Source of the DNA: an uncultured Oscillospiraceae bacterium
GTDB taxonomy: Bacteria > Bacillota > Clostridia > Oscillospirales > Oscillospiraceae
Length of the DNA stretch: 54,713 nucleotides
Direction: 5' to 3'
NCBI GenBank assembly: GCA_905234625.1
Contig: CAJOIC010000016.1
Coordinates: 1-54,713 of the forward strand
Position numbers and translations under genes: made by a program. The notes under the pieces are model-generated. The model had not been told where the DNA came from. It saw only the letters and a list, made by a program, of their open reading frames with translations, and did no database searches. Each line of letters starts with the position of its first letter. Within the stretch, counting starts at the first letter, position 1. Below, in pieces: positions 1 through 10,703 of this stretch.

Positions 1-324
<324 letters not shown>

Positions 325-357
325 TTATTTAATATCTCCCGAAAGGGATGATCTGAC

Positions 358-897
358 TTAATTTGCGACTTGCACCTTGGAGAAGCGGATGACCCTGTCG
401 CCCAGCTTGAAGCCCTTTTCCAGCTCCAGAACGATCTCGCCCTCGCCGTACTTCTCGTCGTCGATGTGCAGCAGCGCCTCGTGGAGGGTGGGATCGAACT
501 TCTTGCCCACGGCCTCGATCTCCGTGACGCCCAAGGCGGTGAGGATGGACCTGAACTGGGTCAGTATGGCGTCCATGCCCTTTTTCACGTCCTCGCTGGG
601 CTCATGCTCCACGGCCCGGAGAAGATTGTCGTACACCGGCAGCAGCTTTTTTACCGTGTCGGCCCGGACGTCGGCGTAGATGCTCTCCCGCTCCTTCTGG
701 CTGCGGCGGCGGTAATTGTCGTACTCCGCCAGCATGCGCAGGTATTTGTCGTTGGCCTCGCTGAGCTGCTCCTTCAGGGCGTCCGCCTCGGACTTCTCCG
801 GCGCGGTCTCCTGGGCGGCCTCCTGGGTCTCCTCCGCGGGAGCCTCCTTCTCCGGCTCCGTCTCCGGGACGTTCGTTTCGTCTTTCTTCTTACTCAT
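358..897 (-). CDS. grpE: Nucleotide exchange factor GrpE
   Basis: GrpE (179 residues) releases ADP from DnaK and acts as a thermosensor in the cytosolic Hsp70 cycle. The first 40 or so residues are acidic and rich in Ala, Pro and Glu. A long coiled-coil stretch follows (about residues 40-85, ALKEQLSEANDKYLRMLAEY), and the C-terminal beta domain ends with the family signature GDRVIRFSKVQVA. Length is normal for the family. The start codon overlaps the hrcA stop by 8 bases, so translation is probably coupled. Expected to be co-regulated with hrcA and dnaK. Confidence 0.96.
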   Translation of the reverse strand: MSKKKDETNVPETEPEKEAPAEETQEAAQETAPEKSEADALKEQLSEANDKYLRMLAEYDNYRRRSQKERESIYADVRADTVKKLLPVYDNLLRAVEHEPSEDVKKGMDAILTQFRSILTALGVTEIEAVGKKFDPTLHEALLHIDDEKYGEGEIVLELEKGFKLGDRVIRFSKVQVAN

Positions 898-1969
898 GGT
901 CGTTCGTTTCCTTTAATACCAGTTTGTTGTTCAGGCCCTCGGGGGCGTCGGGACCGGCCAGCATCCGGCTCAGGCCCGCAGCGATGCAGCTGAGCTTCGC
1001 CGCCACGCTGGAGTAGTCCATCCGGGTGGGCCCCACCACGCCGATATAGCCGCGCATACCGCCGCCGGCGTCGTAGGAGGCCATGACCACGCTGGAATCC
1101 TTCAGCTCCTCCGCCAGGTTCTCCGGCCCGATGGTCACCCGCAGGCCGTCCTGCTCCAGCCCCAAGTCCGGCAGGTCCGACAGGAGCCGGTCCCCGCTGG
1201 AGATGAAGTTCATGAGGGCATGGGCCTTGTCCGGGTCCCGGTACTCGGGCTGGTTCAGCAGATGGGAGGCGCCGGCCACCCGCATGGGCGCTGTCTTCGC
1301 CGCCGCCAAGGTCTCTATGGCGAAGGCCGCCACTACCGCCACGAGGCCGTAGGTGTCTCCCGCGGCCCGCTCCGTGGAGCGGATGAGGGAGTCCGTGATC
1401 TCCTCGTCGGGCAGGTTTGTGAAGTGGGCGTTGAAGAGGCTGGACAGGGTCTGGATCTGCTCCTGATCCACCGAGAACGGCAGATGCACCAGCTTGTTCT
1501 TCACGGTGTTGTCCGTCAGGAGCGCCACCACGATGAAGGTGTTGGCGTCCACGTAGATGAAGTCGAACCGCCGGATGGCCGCCGGGGCCTTCATGGCCAG
1601 GGCGTAGGCCGGGTACTGGGTCATGGAGCTGGTGAGACGCCCCACCTCGCTCATGAGCTCGTCGATCTGCTTCTGCTTTCCGGCCAGTTGATCGTTGATG
1701 GCGGCGGCCTCCTCCTCGGTGACCTTCTGCCGCTCCATGAGCTCGTTGACGTACAGGCGGTAGCCCGCGGGGGAGGGGATGCGCCCGGCGCTGGTGTGGG
1801 GCTGATCGAGATATCCCATGGATGTCAGCTCCGCCATCTCGTTGCGGATGGTGGCGGAGGAGCAGCCGATGACGTCCGCCAGGGCCTTGGAGCCCACCGG
1901 CTCCGCAGTGGCGATATAGCTCTCCACGATGGCCGTCAGTATTCTCTTCTTTCTCTGACTGATTTCCAT
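890..1969 (-). CDS. hrcA: Heat-inducible transcription repressor HrcA
   Basis: HrcA (359 residues) represses class I heat-shock operons by binding CIRCE and needs GroEL for activity. An N-terminal winged helix (about residues 1-80, with the SSATIRNEMAEL recognition region) is followed by the conserved RIPSPAGYRLYVNELM segment and the GAF-like dimerisation domain; the C-terminal EGLNNKLVLKE is family-typical only in general character. The ATG at 1969 has an AGAGGTG ribosome site. It is the first gene of the operon and its own promoter carries a CIRCE element, so the operon is autoregulated. Confidence 0.97.
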   Translation of the reverse strand: MEISQRKKRILTAIVESYIATAEPVGSKALADVIGCSSATIRNEMAELTSMGYLDQPHTSAGRIPSPAGYRLYVNELMERQKVTEEEAAAINDQLAGKQKQIDELMSEVGRLTSSMTQYPAYALAMKAPAAIRRFDFIYVDANTFIVVALLTDNTVKNKLVHLPFSVDQEQIQTLSSLFNAHFTNLPDEEITDSLIRSTERAAGDTYGLVAVVAAFAIETLAAAKTAPMRVAGASHLLNQPEYRDPDKAHALMNFISSGDRLLSDLPDLGLEQDGLRVTIGPENLAEELKDSSVVMASYDAGGGMRGYIGVVGPTRMDYSSVAAKLSCIAAGLSRMLAGPDAPEGLNNKLVLKETNDHE

Positions 1970-2005
1970 CGGTCACACCTCTTTGGCAATACAGAGGGAT
2001 CTCTG

Positions 2006-2032
2006 CTAGCACTCTTCTTCCTTGAGTGCTAA
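2006..2032. promoter_or_regulatory. CIRCE operator
   Basis: Inverted repeat CTAGCACTC-N9-GAGTGCTAA, one mismatch from the consensus TTAGCACTC-N9-GAGTGCTAA. It overlaps the -10 box of the hrcA promoter (the last two bases at 2031-2032 are shared) and the start of the transcript, so HrcA binding would block RNA polymerase. Confidence 0.96.
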
Positions 2033-2059
2033 TTTATCACACTCTTTATAATATGTCAA
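2031..2059 (-). promoter_or_regulatory. Sigma-A promoter of hrcA-grpE-dnaK
   Basis: On the minus strand TTGACA (2059-2054), a 17-base spacer and TAAATT (2036-2031). The CIRCE operator begins inside the -10 box. Confidence 0.9.
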
Positions 2060-2096
2060 TAGGCGGAAAATAAAAGTTACAAATAATTCAAAATTT

Positions 2097-2134
2097 AAAA
2101 CCGCCCCGCCGCGTATCGAACGCGGTGGGACGGT
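2097..2134 (-). terminator. Intrinsic terminator after the sugar ABC operon
   Basis: GC-rich hairpin with a stem of about 13 pairs (CGCGGTGGG against CCCGCCGCG at its core), followed on the minus strand by GGTTTTAAATTTTG. It lies 30 bases after the permease stop. Confidence 0.8.
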
Positions 2135-2163
2135 CGGATGTTTTGTTGGGGAAAGAGACGTTT

Positions 2164-3231
2164 TCAGGCTTCCTTTTTCTGGGAGGAAGTATCCGCCAGG
2201 GCGGGATCCTGACCCGCCACGAGCTTGGCGCGCTTCTGTACGCTTTCTGCCTGCAGCGTATCGAGGATGATCGCCGCGAGCAGGACGATGCCCAGCGCCA
2301 CATACTGCCAGTACTGGTTCATGTTCAGGAAGTTCATGCCGGAGTTCAGCACGCCGATAATGAGCACGCCCACCACCATGTTGGACATCTTGCCGCCGCC
2401 GCCGCCCATTTTGACGCCGCCGAGCATGCAGCCCGCCATGACGGTGAATTCGGTGCCGACGCCCATGGAGTTGTTGACGGCGCCGATGTAGCCGATGTTC
2501 ACCACCTGCGACACGCCGAAGAAGAAGCCCGCCAGGGCGAACACCGCAATGCGCATCTTTGGCACGGAAACACCGGAAAGCGCTACGGCCTCTGGGTTGG
2601 AACCGAGGGCGTAGACGTTGCGGCCGAAATGGGTCTTGTTCAGGATGAACGAGCCCAGCGCCACCATGACGACCGCCACCAGCACGCCGCTCTTGAGGGA
2701 GACGCCGTTGAGGTTCACGCCCAGCTTCGTCAGGAACTTCAGTACGTTGCTTCCGCCCAAGACCTTGAAGCCGCCGGATAGCTCACGGAAGGTCTTCGAC
2801 ACGCCTCCGGTGAGCAGGAACGCGCAGCCGTTGAGGATATACTGCGTGGCTAGGGTGATGATGAACGGAAATACCTTCAGCCAGGCATACACCGCGCCGT
2901 TGAGGGCGGAGAGCGCGACGGCCAGCGCGATGCCGATGAGGATGGTGGGCAGGAAGCCCAGGCCGGAGCCGTTCAGCATCGCCATGGTGATGCCGACCGT
3001 AGCCACCAGAAAACCCGTGGAAAGATCCATGCCGCCGCCCAGCATGATGAAGGTGATGCCGACGCCGATGATGAGCAGGTTCGCGTTCTGACCGAGAATG
3101 TTCAGCAGATTTGCGAGGCTCAGGAAGTTGCGCCCGGCTACGACTTTACACAGAACGGCAAATACGATGAGAAGGCCGATCAGGACGAATACCATGGTCA
3201 GCTCTTTCAGAATGCTGCTTGCTTTTTTCAT
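2164..3231 (-). CDS. Sugar-type ABC transporter permease (RbsC/BPD_transp_2 family)
   Basis: A 355-residue integral membrane permease with about eight to ten hydrophobic segments. The family motif is visible in AGCMLGGVKMGGGGGKMSN, the permease loop that contacts the ATPase (RbsC/XylH type, AxxLGGxSxxGG). It should form the membrane channel of the importer whose ATPase is 14 bases upstream. The last 25 residues are hydrophilic and cytosolic. The substrate cannot be read from the permease; ribose, galactose or another carbohydrate are all possible for this family. Confidence 0.9.
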   Translation of the reverse strand: MKKASSILKELTMVFVLIGLLIVFAVLCKVVAGRNFLSLANLLNILGQNANLLIIGVGITFIMLGGGMDLSTGFLVATVGITMAMLNGSGLGFLPTILIGIALAVALSALNGAVYAWLKVFPFIITLATQYILNGCAFLLTGGVSKTFRELSGGFKVLGGSNVLKFLTKLGVNLNGVSLKSGVLVAVVMVALGSFILNKTHFGRNVYALGSNPEAVALSGVSVPKMRIAVFALAGFFFGVSQVVNIGYIGAVNNSMGVGTEFTVMAGCMLGGVKMGGGGGKMSNMVVGVLIIGVLNSGMNFLNMNQYWQYVALGIVLLAAIILDTLQAESVQKRAKLVAGQDPALADTSSQKKEA

Positions 3232-3245
3232 GTGGTTGCTCCCCC

Positions 3246-4742
3246 TTACATGTTCACGGCGCTGGACGCCATGTCGAGAATGCGTTCCTGTGAGAACTCG
3301 GCCTTTTCAAGCTCACCGGCGAGGCAGCGCTCACCGAAGACCACGATCCGGTCGCTCATGCCCAGAAGCTCCTCCATATCGGAGGTAACCATGACGATGG
3401 CCTTCCCCTGCTCCACCAGGCCGTTCATCAGCTCGTAGATCTCGTATTTCGCGCCAACGTCGATACCGCGGGTCGGCTCGTCGAAAATGATGATGTCAGC
3501 GTCCGCCGCCAGAGCTTTACCCACGACCACCTTCTGCTGGTTGCCGCCGGAGAGGGTCAGCACTTTGGTCTTATCCAGGTTCGGCGCCTTGATACGCATG
3601 GAGGTACCATAGTAGTCGGCGATCTCCTTTTCCTTTTTCCGGTTGATGACCCCCAGGCGGGAAATGCGGCCGAGGACGTTGTACACGATGTTCCAGGAAA
3701 TGGTCTCCCCCAGGAAGCACCCCTCGCGCTTCCGGTCCTCCGGGCACATGCCGATGCGGTATTTGTGCATGGCATCCCGGGGGCTGCGGATATCGGCTTC
3801 CTCGCCGTTGACCCGTATTCTGCCCCACTGTTTCTTTTCCGCACCGAAGATGACCTTCATGATCTCCGTACGGCCTGCGCCGACCAGGCCGGACACGCCT
3901 AGGATTTCGCCCTTGCGGACCCGGAAGGAGATATTCTTCACGCCGTTGCCGGTGAGGTTCTCCACCTCCAACGCCACCTCTCCCGGTTGGACGTTCCGGG
4001 GCGGGAAGGACTGGGTCATCTCGCGGCCCACCATATATTTGATGAGCTCGGGGCGAGTGGTTTCATTCGTATTCAGCGTGGTGATGTACTCGCCGTCCCG
4101 CAGGACGGATACCTTGTCCGACAGGGAGAAGATCTCGTCGAGACGGTGGGATATGTATATGATCGCCACGCCGTCGGCCTTGAGCTTGCGGACGATGGAC
4201 ATAAGGATGTCTACCTCCGCCACGGACAGCGGCGCGGTGGGTTCGTCCAGAATGAGGATGCGGGCGTTTTTGGATACGGCCTTGGCGATCTCCACGATCT
4301 GCATGTGACCGGGGGTGAGATCCCGCACAGGAGTGGATGGATCAATGTCCACGCCGAAATCCGCGAAGAGCTTTGCAGCCTTTTCGTTCATGGCCTTCTG
4401 GTTCACAAGGCCGCGGGAACGCTCGCCGTAGCAGATGTTCTCCGCAGCGGACAACACGTCGATGAGGTTGAATTCCTGGTAGATACACTCGATGCCGTGT
4501 TTGCGCGCCAGTGCCGGGTTCATGGCGGAATAGGTCTCGCCGTCGATGGTGATGGTCCCGCCGTCCGGCGCATGGGCGCCGGTGATGGTCTTGATGAAGG
4601 TGGATTTGCCCGCGCCGTTTTCGCCCACGATGGCGTGGATCTCTCCGGCATAGAAATCCAGAGAGACGTTTTTCAGCGCGACGACGCCGGGAAACAGCTT
4701 GACGATGTCCTTCAGAGATAGGACGGGCGTCTTATTCTGCAA
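3246..4742 (-). CDS. Sugar ABC transporter ATP-binding protein (RbsA/MglA type, two ATPase domains)
   Basis: A 498-residue fused double ATPase. The N-terminal half has Walker A GENGAGKST (about residues 39-47), a divergent signature region LTPGHMQIVEIAK and Walker B ILILDEPTAPL. The C-terminal half has a degenerate Walker A (GLVGAGRTEI), the signature LSGGNQQKVVVGKAL and Walker B IIIFDEPTRGID. An unequal pair with a degenerate second P-loop is the rule in RbsA/MglA proteins. It powers the permease encoded 14 bases downstream and follows the binding-protein gene after a stem-loop. Confidence 0.95.
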   Translation of the reverse strand: MQNKTPVLSLKDIVKLFPGVVALKNVSLDFYAGEIHAIVGENGAGKSTFIKTITGAHAPDGGTITIDGETYSAMNPALARKHGIECIYQEFNLIDVLSAAENICYGERSRGLVNQKAMNEKAAKLFADFGVDIDPSTPVRDLTPGHMQIVEIAKAVSKNARILILDEPTAPLSVAEVDILMSIVRKLKADGVAIIYISHRLDEIFSLSDKVSVLRDGEYITTLNTNETTRPELIKYMVGREMTQSFPPRNVQPGEVALEVENLTGNGVKNISFRVRKGEILGVSGLVGAGRTEIMKVIFGAEKKQWGRIRVNGEEADIRSPRDAMHKYRIGMCPEDRKREGCFLGETISWNIVYNVLGRISRLGVINRKKEKEIADYYGTSMRIKAPNLDKTKVLTLSGGNQQKVVVGKALAADADIIIFDEPTRGIDVGAKYEIYELMNGLVEQGKAIVMVTSDMEELLGMSDRIVVFGERCLAGELEKAEFSQERILDMASSAVNM

Positions 4743-4775
4743 TGCGATGCACCTGCCTTTGTCGCGATTTCAAAA

Positions 4776-4805
4776 GGAGGCGGTACGATACCTCGTACCG
4801 CCTCC
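4776..4805 (-). terminator. Intercistronic stem-loop between binding protein and ATPase genes
   Basis: Perfect 13-base-pair stem (GGAGGCGGTACGA and its complement) with a four-base loop, followed on the minus strand by CTTTTG. The short U run suggests a partial terminator or an mRNA-stabilising 3' structure, which would give more binding protein than ATPase. It is not a strong end of transcription. Confidence 0.65.
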
Positions 4806-4833
4806 GAACCGTAGTTTTGATGGCTGTCGGGGA

Positions 4834-6192
4834 TCAGAACTTGTACTCCGCGGCGGGGTTCGGATCGCCCATGGACCACACCTGCTCGAAGCCGACGGTA
4901 TTCACAGCGGTGATGGTGTCATAGTAGGTCTCGCCGTAGGGGAAGTCATAGCCCTCCGTGCCACAGGCGGACAGAAGGATGTCAGCCAGATGCTCGCCGG
5001 TCAGGATCGGCGGGATGATGACAGGAGCTTCGGGCTGCAGCTGCTGCGAGAACTCAGCCAGCGCGTCGTAGGAGGCGCCGAGCACGGCAGCGGCGTCATC
5101 GCCGTAGGGGATGGGCGCATCGCCGTAAGTGGCATAGCCCTTGATGGCGTTGGCGGCAGGATCGGCCACAGAAGCCTCATACATGCCGGTGAAGGTGGTG
5201 TCCTCAGCGTAGCAGGGAGCCACGAAATAATCCGCCACGCTCAGGCCGTTGTCCTCGCAGTAGGCAGCGATGGCGTCGGCGGCGCCCATGGCCTCCTCGG
5301 GCTCGTAGGCGATGAAGAGGTGGCAGTCGGGGTGGGCGTTCAGAACGTCGGTGGCGTTGTTGTACGCGGTGGTGTAGGCGTCCTGACCGTAGGAGGAGGT
5401 CTCGCTCACGAGGACGAGGTTATCGGACTTCTCGATGGTGCCGATGATGGCACGGGAGCGATACACGCCGTCCTGGATGTCGTAGTAGGTGTCGGCGGCG
5501 ATCTCAAACTTGCCGTCGGCGGTGGTGGGGATGTCCGCGCCGGAGTTCAGGGCCCAGTCCTCCGCGGCCTGTACTGCGTACATGCCGGTGATCTCATAGG
5601 CGGTGTAGACGCAGCCGGAGACGCCGTAGGCGGTGGGCTCAGCGCCCAGATAGGCGACGGCGATGCCGGCCTCGAGCGCGTCCAGGACCACGTCCTGCAG
5701 CAGCTCCACGCTCATGGCGGCGCACATGATCGCGCCGACGTTGCCGGCGGCGATGGCGTCCTCAATGAACTGAACCTGCGCGGTGGGATCGCCCTGGGCG
5801 TCCTTCTTCACATAGGTCCAGCCCTGGGCTTCCATGACGGCGCCCATGGCGTCGTTGATCCAGACAAGGCCTTCCGCGCCGGTGGTAGGCAGGACGGACC
5901 AGACTTCCTTCTGACCGTTCCACTGGAAGTCCACGACGATCTTGTCGCCGGCTTCCTCCTCCGCGGCCTCCTCGGCGGGAGCCTCCTCCGCGGGAGCCTC
6001 TTCAGCGGCTTCCTCCTCGGCGGGAGCTTCCTCCGCCGCGGGGGCGGCAGCGTTCATGGAATCCAGAGTCTTCTGGATGCTATCCAGGGTCGTGATGATC
6101 TCGTCGAGCTTGCTCGTGTCGACGGACCCGCCGCAGGCGGCGAGGGTGAAGACCATCATGACCGCAAGGACAATTGCGACGATCTTTTTCAT
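4834..6192 (-). CDS. Sugar-type ABC transporter substrate-binding lipoprotein
   Basis: A 452-residue lipoprotein. Residues 1-20 form a signal peptide ending in the lipobox LAAC, with Cys20 as the lipidation site. A short helical segment is followed by an Ala/Glu/Pro-rich tether (about residues 48-85, repeats of EEAPAEE), then a periplasmic-binding-protein type 1 domain with [14 protein letters not shown] and [13 protein letters not shown]. The two-lobed domain should capture the ligand outside the membrane and deliver it to the permease. It is the first gene of the importer operon and has its own strong promoter. The ligand is unknown; an early QWNGQ segment is not diagnostic. Confidence 0.88.
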   Translation of the reverse strand: MKKIVAIVLAVMMVFTLAACGGSVDTSKLDEIITTLDSIQKTLDSMNAAAPAAEEAPAEEEAAEEAPAEEAPAEEAAEEEAGDKIVVDFQWNGQKEVWSVLPTTGAEGLVWINDAMGAVMEAQGWTYVKKDAQGDPTAQVQFIEDAIAAGNVGAIMCAAMSVELLQDVVLDALEAGIAVAYLGAEPTAYGVSGCVYTAYEITGMYAVQAAEDWALNSGADIPTTADGKFEIAADTYYDIQDGVYRSRAIIGTIEKSDNLVLVSETSSYGQDAYTTAYNNATDVLNAHPDCHLFIAYEPEEAMGAADAIAAYCEDNGLSVADYFVAPCYAEDTTFTGMYEASVADPAANAIKGYATYGDAPIPYGDDAAAVLGASYDALAEFSQQLQPEAPVIIPPILTGEHLADILLSACGTEGYDFPYGETYYDTITAVNTVGFEQVWSMGDPNPAAEYKF

Positions 6193-6240
6193 TTTGTTTC
6201 TCCTTTTTGAATTTAGTATCCCATGCTCGGGAATGCCAAA

Positions 6241-6269
6241 ATTATATCACAGCGGGGTATCTCCGTCAA
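6241..6269 (-). promoter_or_regulatory. Sigma-A promoter of the sugar ABC operon
   Basis: Minus strand TTGACG (6269-6264), 17-base spacer, TATAAT (6246-6241), 49 bases before the lipoprotein ATG, which has an AAAGGAG ribosome site. Confidence 0.88.
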
Positions 6270-6316
6270 GCGGGACCGGTGCTTTATATAATGGTAAAAA
6301 TGTTGTGGGGTCACAC

Positions 6317-7664
<1,348 letters not shown>

Positions 7665-7672
<8 letters not shown>

Positions 7673-9416
7673 CCTGTCCACCTAACCCTTTCTTTTGTCT
7701 CAGCTTTTCCGAATATGCCAGCAGGTCGTCCTGCCGGACTGCTTTGTCTTTTTCTTCGCGCAGGATCTTTATGTAGTCGTTCATGGCGTCCTCCGCCGCC
7801 TCGGGGGGGACGTCGTCCTGTTGGACGATGCGTTGTGTCATGAGCTCGATCTCCTCGGCGGTGAACTGGGCGCTCAGCACGGCCACGGAGATGCTCCGGC
7901 CCTCCCGGATGCGCCGGGTCAGGGCGTCGTACAGCCGGCCCAGAGCGTCGGAGGAGAAGTCCGCGCCGGTGAGAGGCAGGTCCCCGAACCGGTCCGGGAA
8001 CCGGTAGACGAGCCGCAGGATGCCCTCCTCCGCCCTGGCGGAGCGGACGTTTTCGTACCGCAGCTCCCTGGCCTTGGGCTGCACGGCCTTCACGGGCGCG
8101 GTGGCCTCCCGGTCCTCCTGTTTTTTCGCCGCGGCGGAGCGCCGCTTCCGGAACCGCTCCACCTCCGGCAGGAACATCTCCTTGGAGACGCCCGCCTTCT
8201 CCGCGGCCCGGAGGCCGTAGATCTCCCGGTCGATGCCGCTGGGCAGGGAGGCGATGAGGGCGGCGGCGGCCTTGAGGTACTCCGAGCGGCCCTCGTCCGA
8301 GGTGAGGTCGTAGTCCGAAGCCACGCGCTGGAGCCGATACTCGATCTGGTTGCCGCTGCGCTCGATCAGGTCCCGAAAGGCCTGGGGTCCCCGGGACTGG
8401 ATGAATTCATCCGGGTCCTTGGCGCCGGGGATCTGGAGGACCTTGACCCGCATCTCCAGGGGGGAGAGCAGCTCGATGGCCCGCTGGGCGGCCTTCTGAC
8501 CGGCGGCATCGCTGTCGTAGGCGATGACGATCTCGCCGGTATATCGCGCCAGGAGCCGCGCCTGGTCCGCCGTCAGCGAGGTGCCCAGACTCGCCACGGC
8601 GCTGTCGAACCCGGCCTGATGCAGGCTCACCACGTCTATATTTCCCTCCGCGAGGAGAATATATCCGCTTTTGGACTTTTTCGCCAGATTCAGGGCGAAA
8701 AGACTGCGGGCCTTGCTGTACACCAGGGTGTCCCGGCTGTTTAAGTACTTGGGCTCCCGGTCATCCAGGATGCGGCCGGAGAAGCCGATGACGCTGCCCC
8801 GCACGTCGATGACGGGAAACATGAGCCTGTTGCGGAAGAAGTCATAGGCGCCGCCGTTCTTCCCGGCGGTGGCGAGGCTTGCCTCGATGAGCTCCGCCCG
8901 GGTGAAGCCCTTGGCGGTCATGGCGTTCAGCAGGCCGTCCCAGCCGTCCGGGGCGAAGCCCAGGCCGAAGGGCTTCACCATGTTGGTGATGCCGCGCTTC
9001 ACCACGTACTCCTGGGCGATGCGCCCCTGGGGGGCCATGAGCTGGGCGTGGAAGAAGCGGGCGGCCTCCCGGTTGAGCTCCAGCATCCGGGCCCGGCGGC
9101 CGCGGTTCTCGTCCCGGCCATCCTCCGGTACCTCCAGCCCGACGCGTTTGGCGAGAAACTGCACCGCGTCCGGGAAGGAGAGGTTCTCGATCTCCATGAT
9201 GAAGTTGATGACGCCCCCGCTCTTGCCGCAGCCGAAGCAGTGGTAGATCTGCCGCTCGGTGTTGACGGAGAAGGAGGGGGTCTTCTCGCTGTGGAAGGGA
9301 CAGAGGCCGAACTGGTTGGCGCCGCTGCGCCGGGTCAGGCGGACATAGCCCGATACCACGTCCGCGATGTCGTTTCGCTCCGCCAGCTCCTCCAGAAACG
9401 ATTCCGGGATAGGCAT
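7665..9416 (-). CDS. dnaG: DNA primase DnaG
   Basis: Primase (583 residues) that lays RNA primers at the replication fork. The N-terminal zinc finger has Cys-Pro-Phe-His and, about 20 residues on, Cys-Phe-Gly-Cys (near residues 40-62). The TOPRIM core shows [15 protein letters not shown] and the [12 protein letters not shown] metal-binding Asp pair. The C-terminal part is the helicase-interaction domain. The ATG at 9416 ([11 protein letters not shown]) has an AGGAGG site directly upstream, so the in-frame extension to 9458 is rejected. It overlaps rpoD, the classic macromolecular-synthesis arrangement. Confidence 0.97.
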
Positions 9417-9433
9417 GGTCCGCCTCCTTTCAA

Positions 9434-9462
9434 TCCATTGCGAAGCAGAGCTTCGCAATGGA
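9434..9462. repeat. Palindrome upstream of dnaG
   Basis: Perfect 13-base-pair inverted repeat TCCATTGCGAAGC / GCTTCGCAATGGA with a three-base loop and no U run on either strand. It lies just before the dnaG ribosome site and could be an mRNA hairpin or part of a dispersed repeat. Confidence 0.75.
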
Positions 9463-9465
9463 AGA

Positions 9466-9509
9466 CTCGCGCTTATCGCAGCGGGCCAGCCCGCTTTGGT
9501 CGGCGCGAG
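9466..9509. repeat. Two-tier palindrome between dgt and dnaG
   Basis: Outer stem CTCGCGC/GCGCGAG, symmetric seven-base internal loop, inner stem AGCGGGC/GCCCGCT with a two-base loop. No terminator-like U tract follows. Confidence 0.7.
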
Positions 9510-9534
9510 GGCTCGCTTTGCTTGCCTTGACGGT

Positions 9535-9565
9535 GTTTTTGAGGCGGCAAAGCTGCCTCAAAAAC
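9535..9565. repeat. Palindrome downstream of dgt
   Basis: GTTTTTGAGGCGGC against GCTGCCTCAAAAAC with a three-base loop. The T run is in the 5' arm on both strands, so it lacks the 3' U tract of an intrinsic terminator, although it closely follows the dgt stop. Confidence 0.65.
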
Positions 9566-9596
9566 GATTAAATACAGCCTTATATCAAAAATCCGG

Positions 9597-10601
9597 TTAC
9601 TTGACCGACCAGCTCTTGGGGATGAAGAGATTTTCAAAGGTCTCGATGGCGAAGCCGTCCGTCATGCCGGATACATAGTCCGTGGCGGCCCGCATGGAGC
9701 CCTCCTCCTCCGCGATGCGGCGGTACTCCTCCCCCGGGAGCCTGTCCGGGTGGGAGGCGAAATACGCCAGGGTGGGGCCCAGCAGGTCCTTGACCTTCGA
9801 TTCCTCGCTCTTGGCGGTAGGGTTGTGGTACACCGCCTCGAACATGAAGGAATAGAACGCCTCATACGCCTCCCGCATGGCCGGGGAGAAGCGGATCTCC
9901 CCCTCTCCGCTGTGCTCGATGACGTCCGTCACCATGGCGTTGAGCCGCTGAGAGTTGCGGGTCCCCACCCGCTCCCGGACGACGGCGGGCACGTCCTGCG
10001 CTACGACGATGCCGGCGCGCTCCGCGTCGTCGAGATCGTGGTTGAGATAGGCGATATGGTCCGAAAGCCGCACCACGTCCGCCTCCAGGGTGTCCCGGGG
10101 CTCGCCGGTGGTGTGGTTCAGGATGCCCATGCGGGTCTCGTGGCATAGGTTCAGGCCCCGGCCGTCCTTCTCCAGCTTGTCCACCACCCGGAGGCTCTGC
10201 TCATAGTGGTTGAAGCGGCCGGTGATCTCCCGGAGGGCCCGCTCCCCGGCGTGGCCGAAGGGGGTATGTCCCACGTCATGGCCCAGGGCGATGGCCTCCA
10301 CCAGGTCCTCGTTGAGCCGCAGCGCCCGGGCGATGGTCCGGGCCACCCGGGCTACCTCCAGGGTGTGGGTCAGGCGGGTGCGGTAGTGGTCCCCCTCCGG
10401 CTGGAGGAAGACCTGGGTCTTATGCCGCAGACGGCGGAAGGCCTTGGAGTGGGTCACCCGGTCCACGTCCCGCTGGAAGCAGGTGCGGACCTCGTCCTCC
10501 GCCTCCAGGATATAGCGGCCTCTGGACCGGGACGACAGGGTCCCGTGCGGGCCGATGATGAGCGTTTCCTGCTCTTCGCGGATCTCTCTGATGCAAGGCA
10601 T
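9597..10601 (-). CDS. dgt: Deoxyguanosinetriphosphate triphosphohydrolase-like protein
   Basis: A 334-residue HD-domain dNTP triphosphohydrolase, expected to cleave dNTPs to nucleosides and triphosphate and so trim the dNTP pool. The metal-binding residues are in RLTHTLEVARVAR (His) and ALGHDVGHTPFGHAGE (His-Asp), with a further Asp in VRLSDHIAYLNHD. The ATG at 10601 follows GAGGG; an in-frame extension upstream lies within the terminator hairpin of the previous gene and is unlikely. Position just upstream of dnaG and rpoD is common in Clostridia and places it with replication functions. Confidence 0.9.
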   Translation of the reverse strand: MPCIREIREEQETLIIGPHGTLSSRSRGRYILEAEDEVRTCFQRDVDRVTHSKAFRRLRHKTQVFLQPEGDHYRTRLTHTLEVARVARTIARALRLNEDLVEAIALGHDVGHTPFGHAGERALREITGRFNHYEQSLRVVDKLEKDGRGLNLCHETRMGILNHTTGEPRDTLEADVVRLSDHIAYLNHDLDDAERAGIVVAQDVPAVVRERVGTRNSQRLNAMVTDVIEHSGEGEIRFSPAMREAYEAFYSFMFEAVYHNPTAKSEESKVKDLLGPTLAYFASHPDRLPGEEYRRIAEEEGSMRAATDYVSGMTDGFAIETFENLFIPKSWSVK

Positions 10602-10622
10602 GGCATCCCTCGTAAGCAATAA

Positions 10623-10657
10623 TAAAGGTATCGCGGAAAGCCTCCGCAATACCTTTA
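10623..10657 (-). terminator. Intrinsic terminator after the phosphatase/GNAT gene
   Basis: Hairpin GGTATTGCGGA / TCCGCGATACC on the minus strand followed by TTTATTATTG. It separates the fusion gene from dgt. Confidence 0.65.
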
Positions 10658-10703
10658 TACGACATTCGCCGGGAAATTCCTTTTTTATCGAAGAAAAAAT
10701 TTT

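Noticed and set aside
9535-9565. Terminator for dgt
   Set aside because: The T run lies in the 5' arm on both strands and no U tract follows the stem, so it was kept only as a palindrome.
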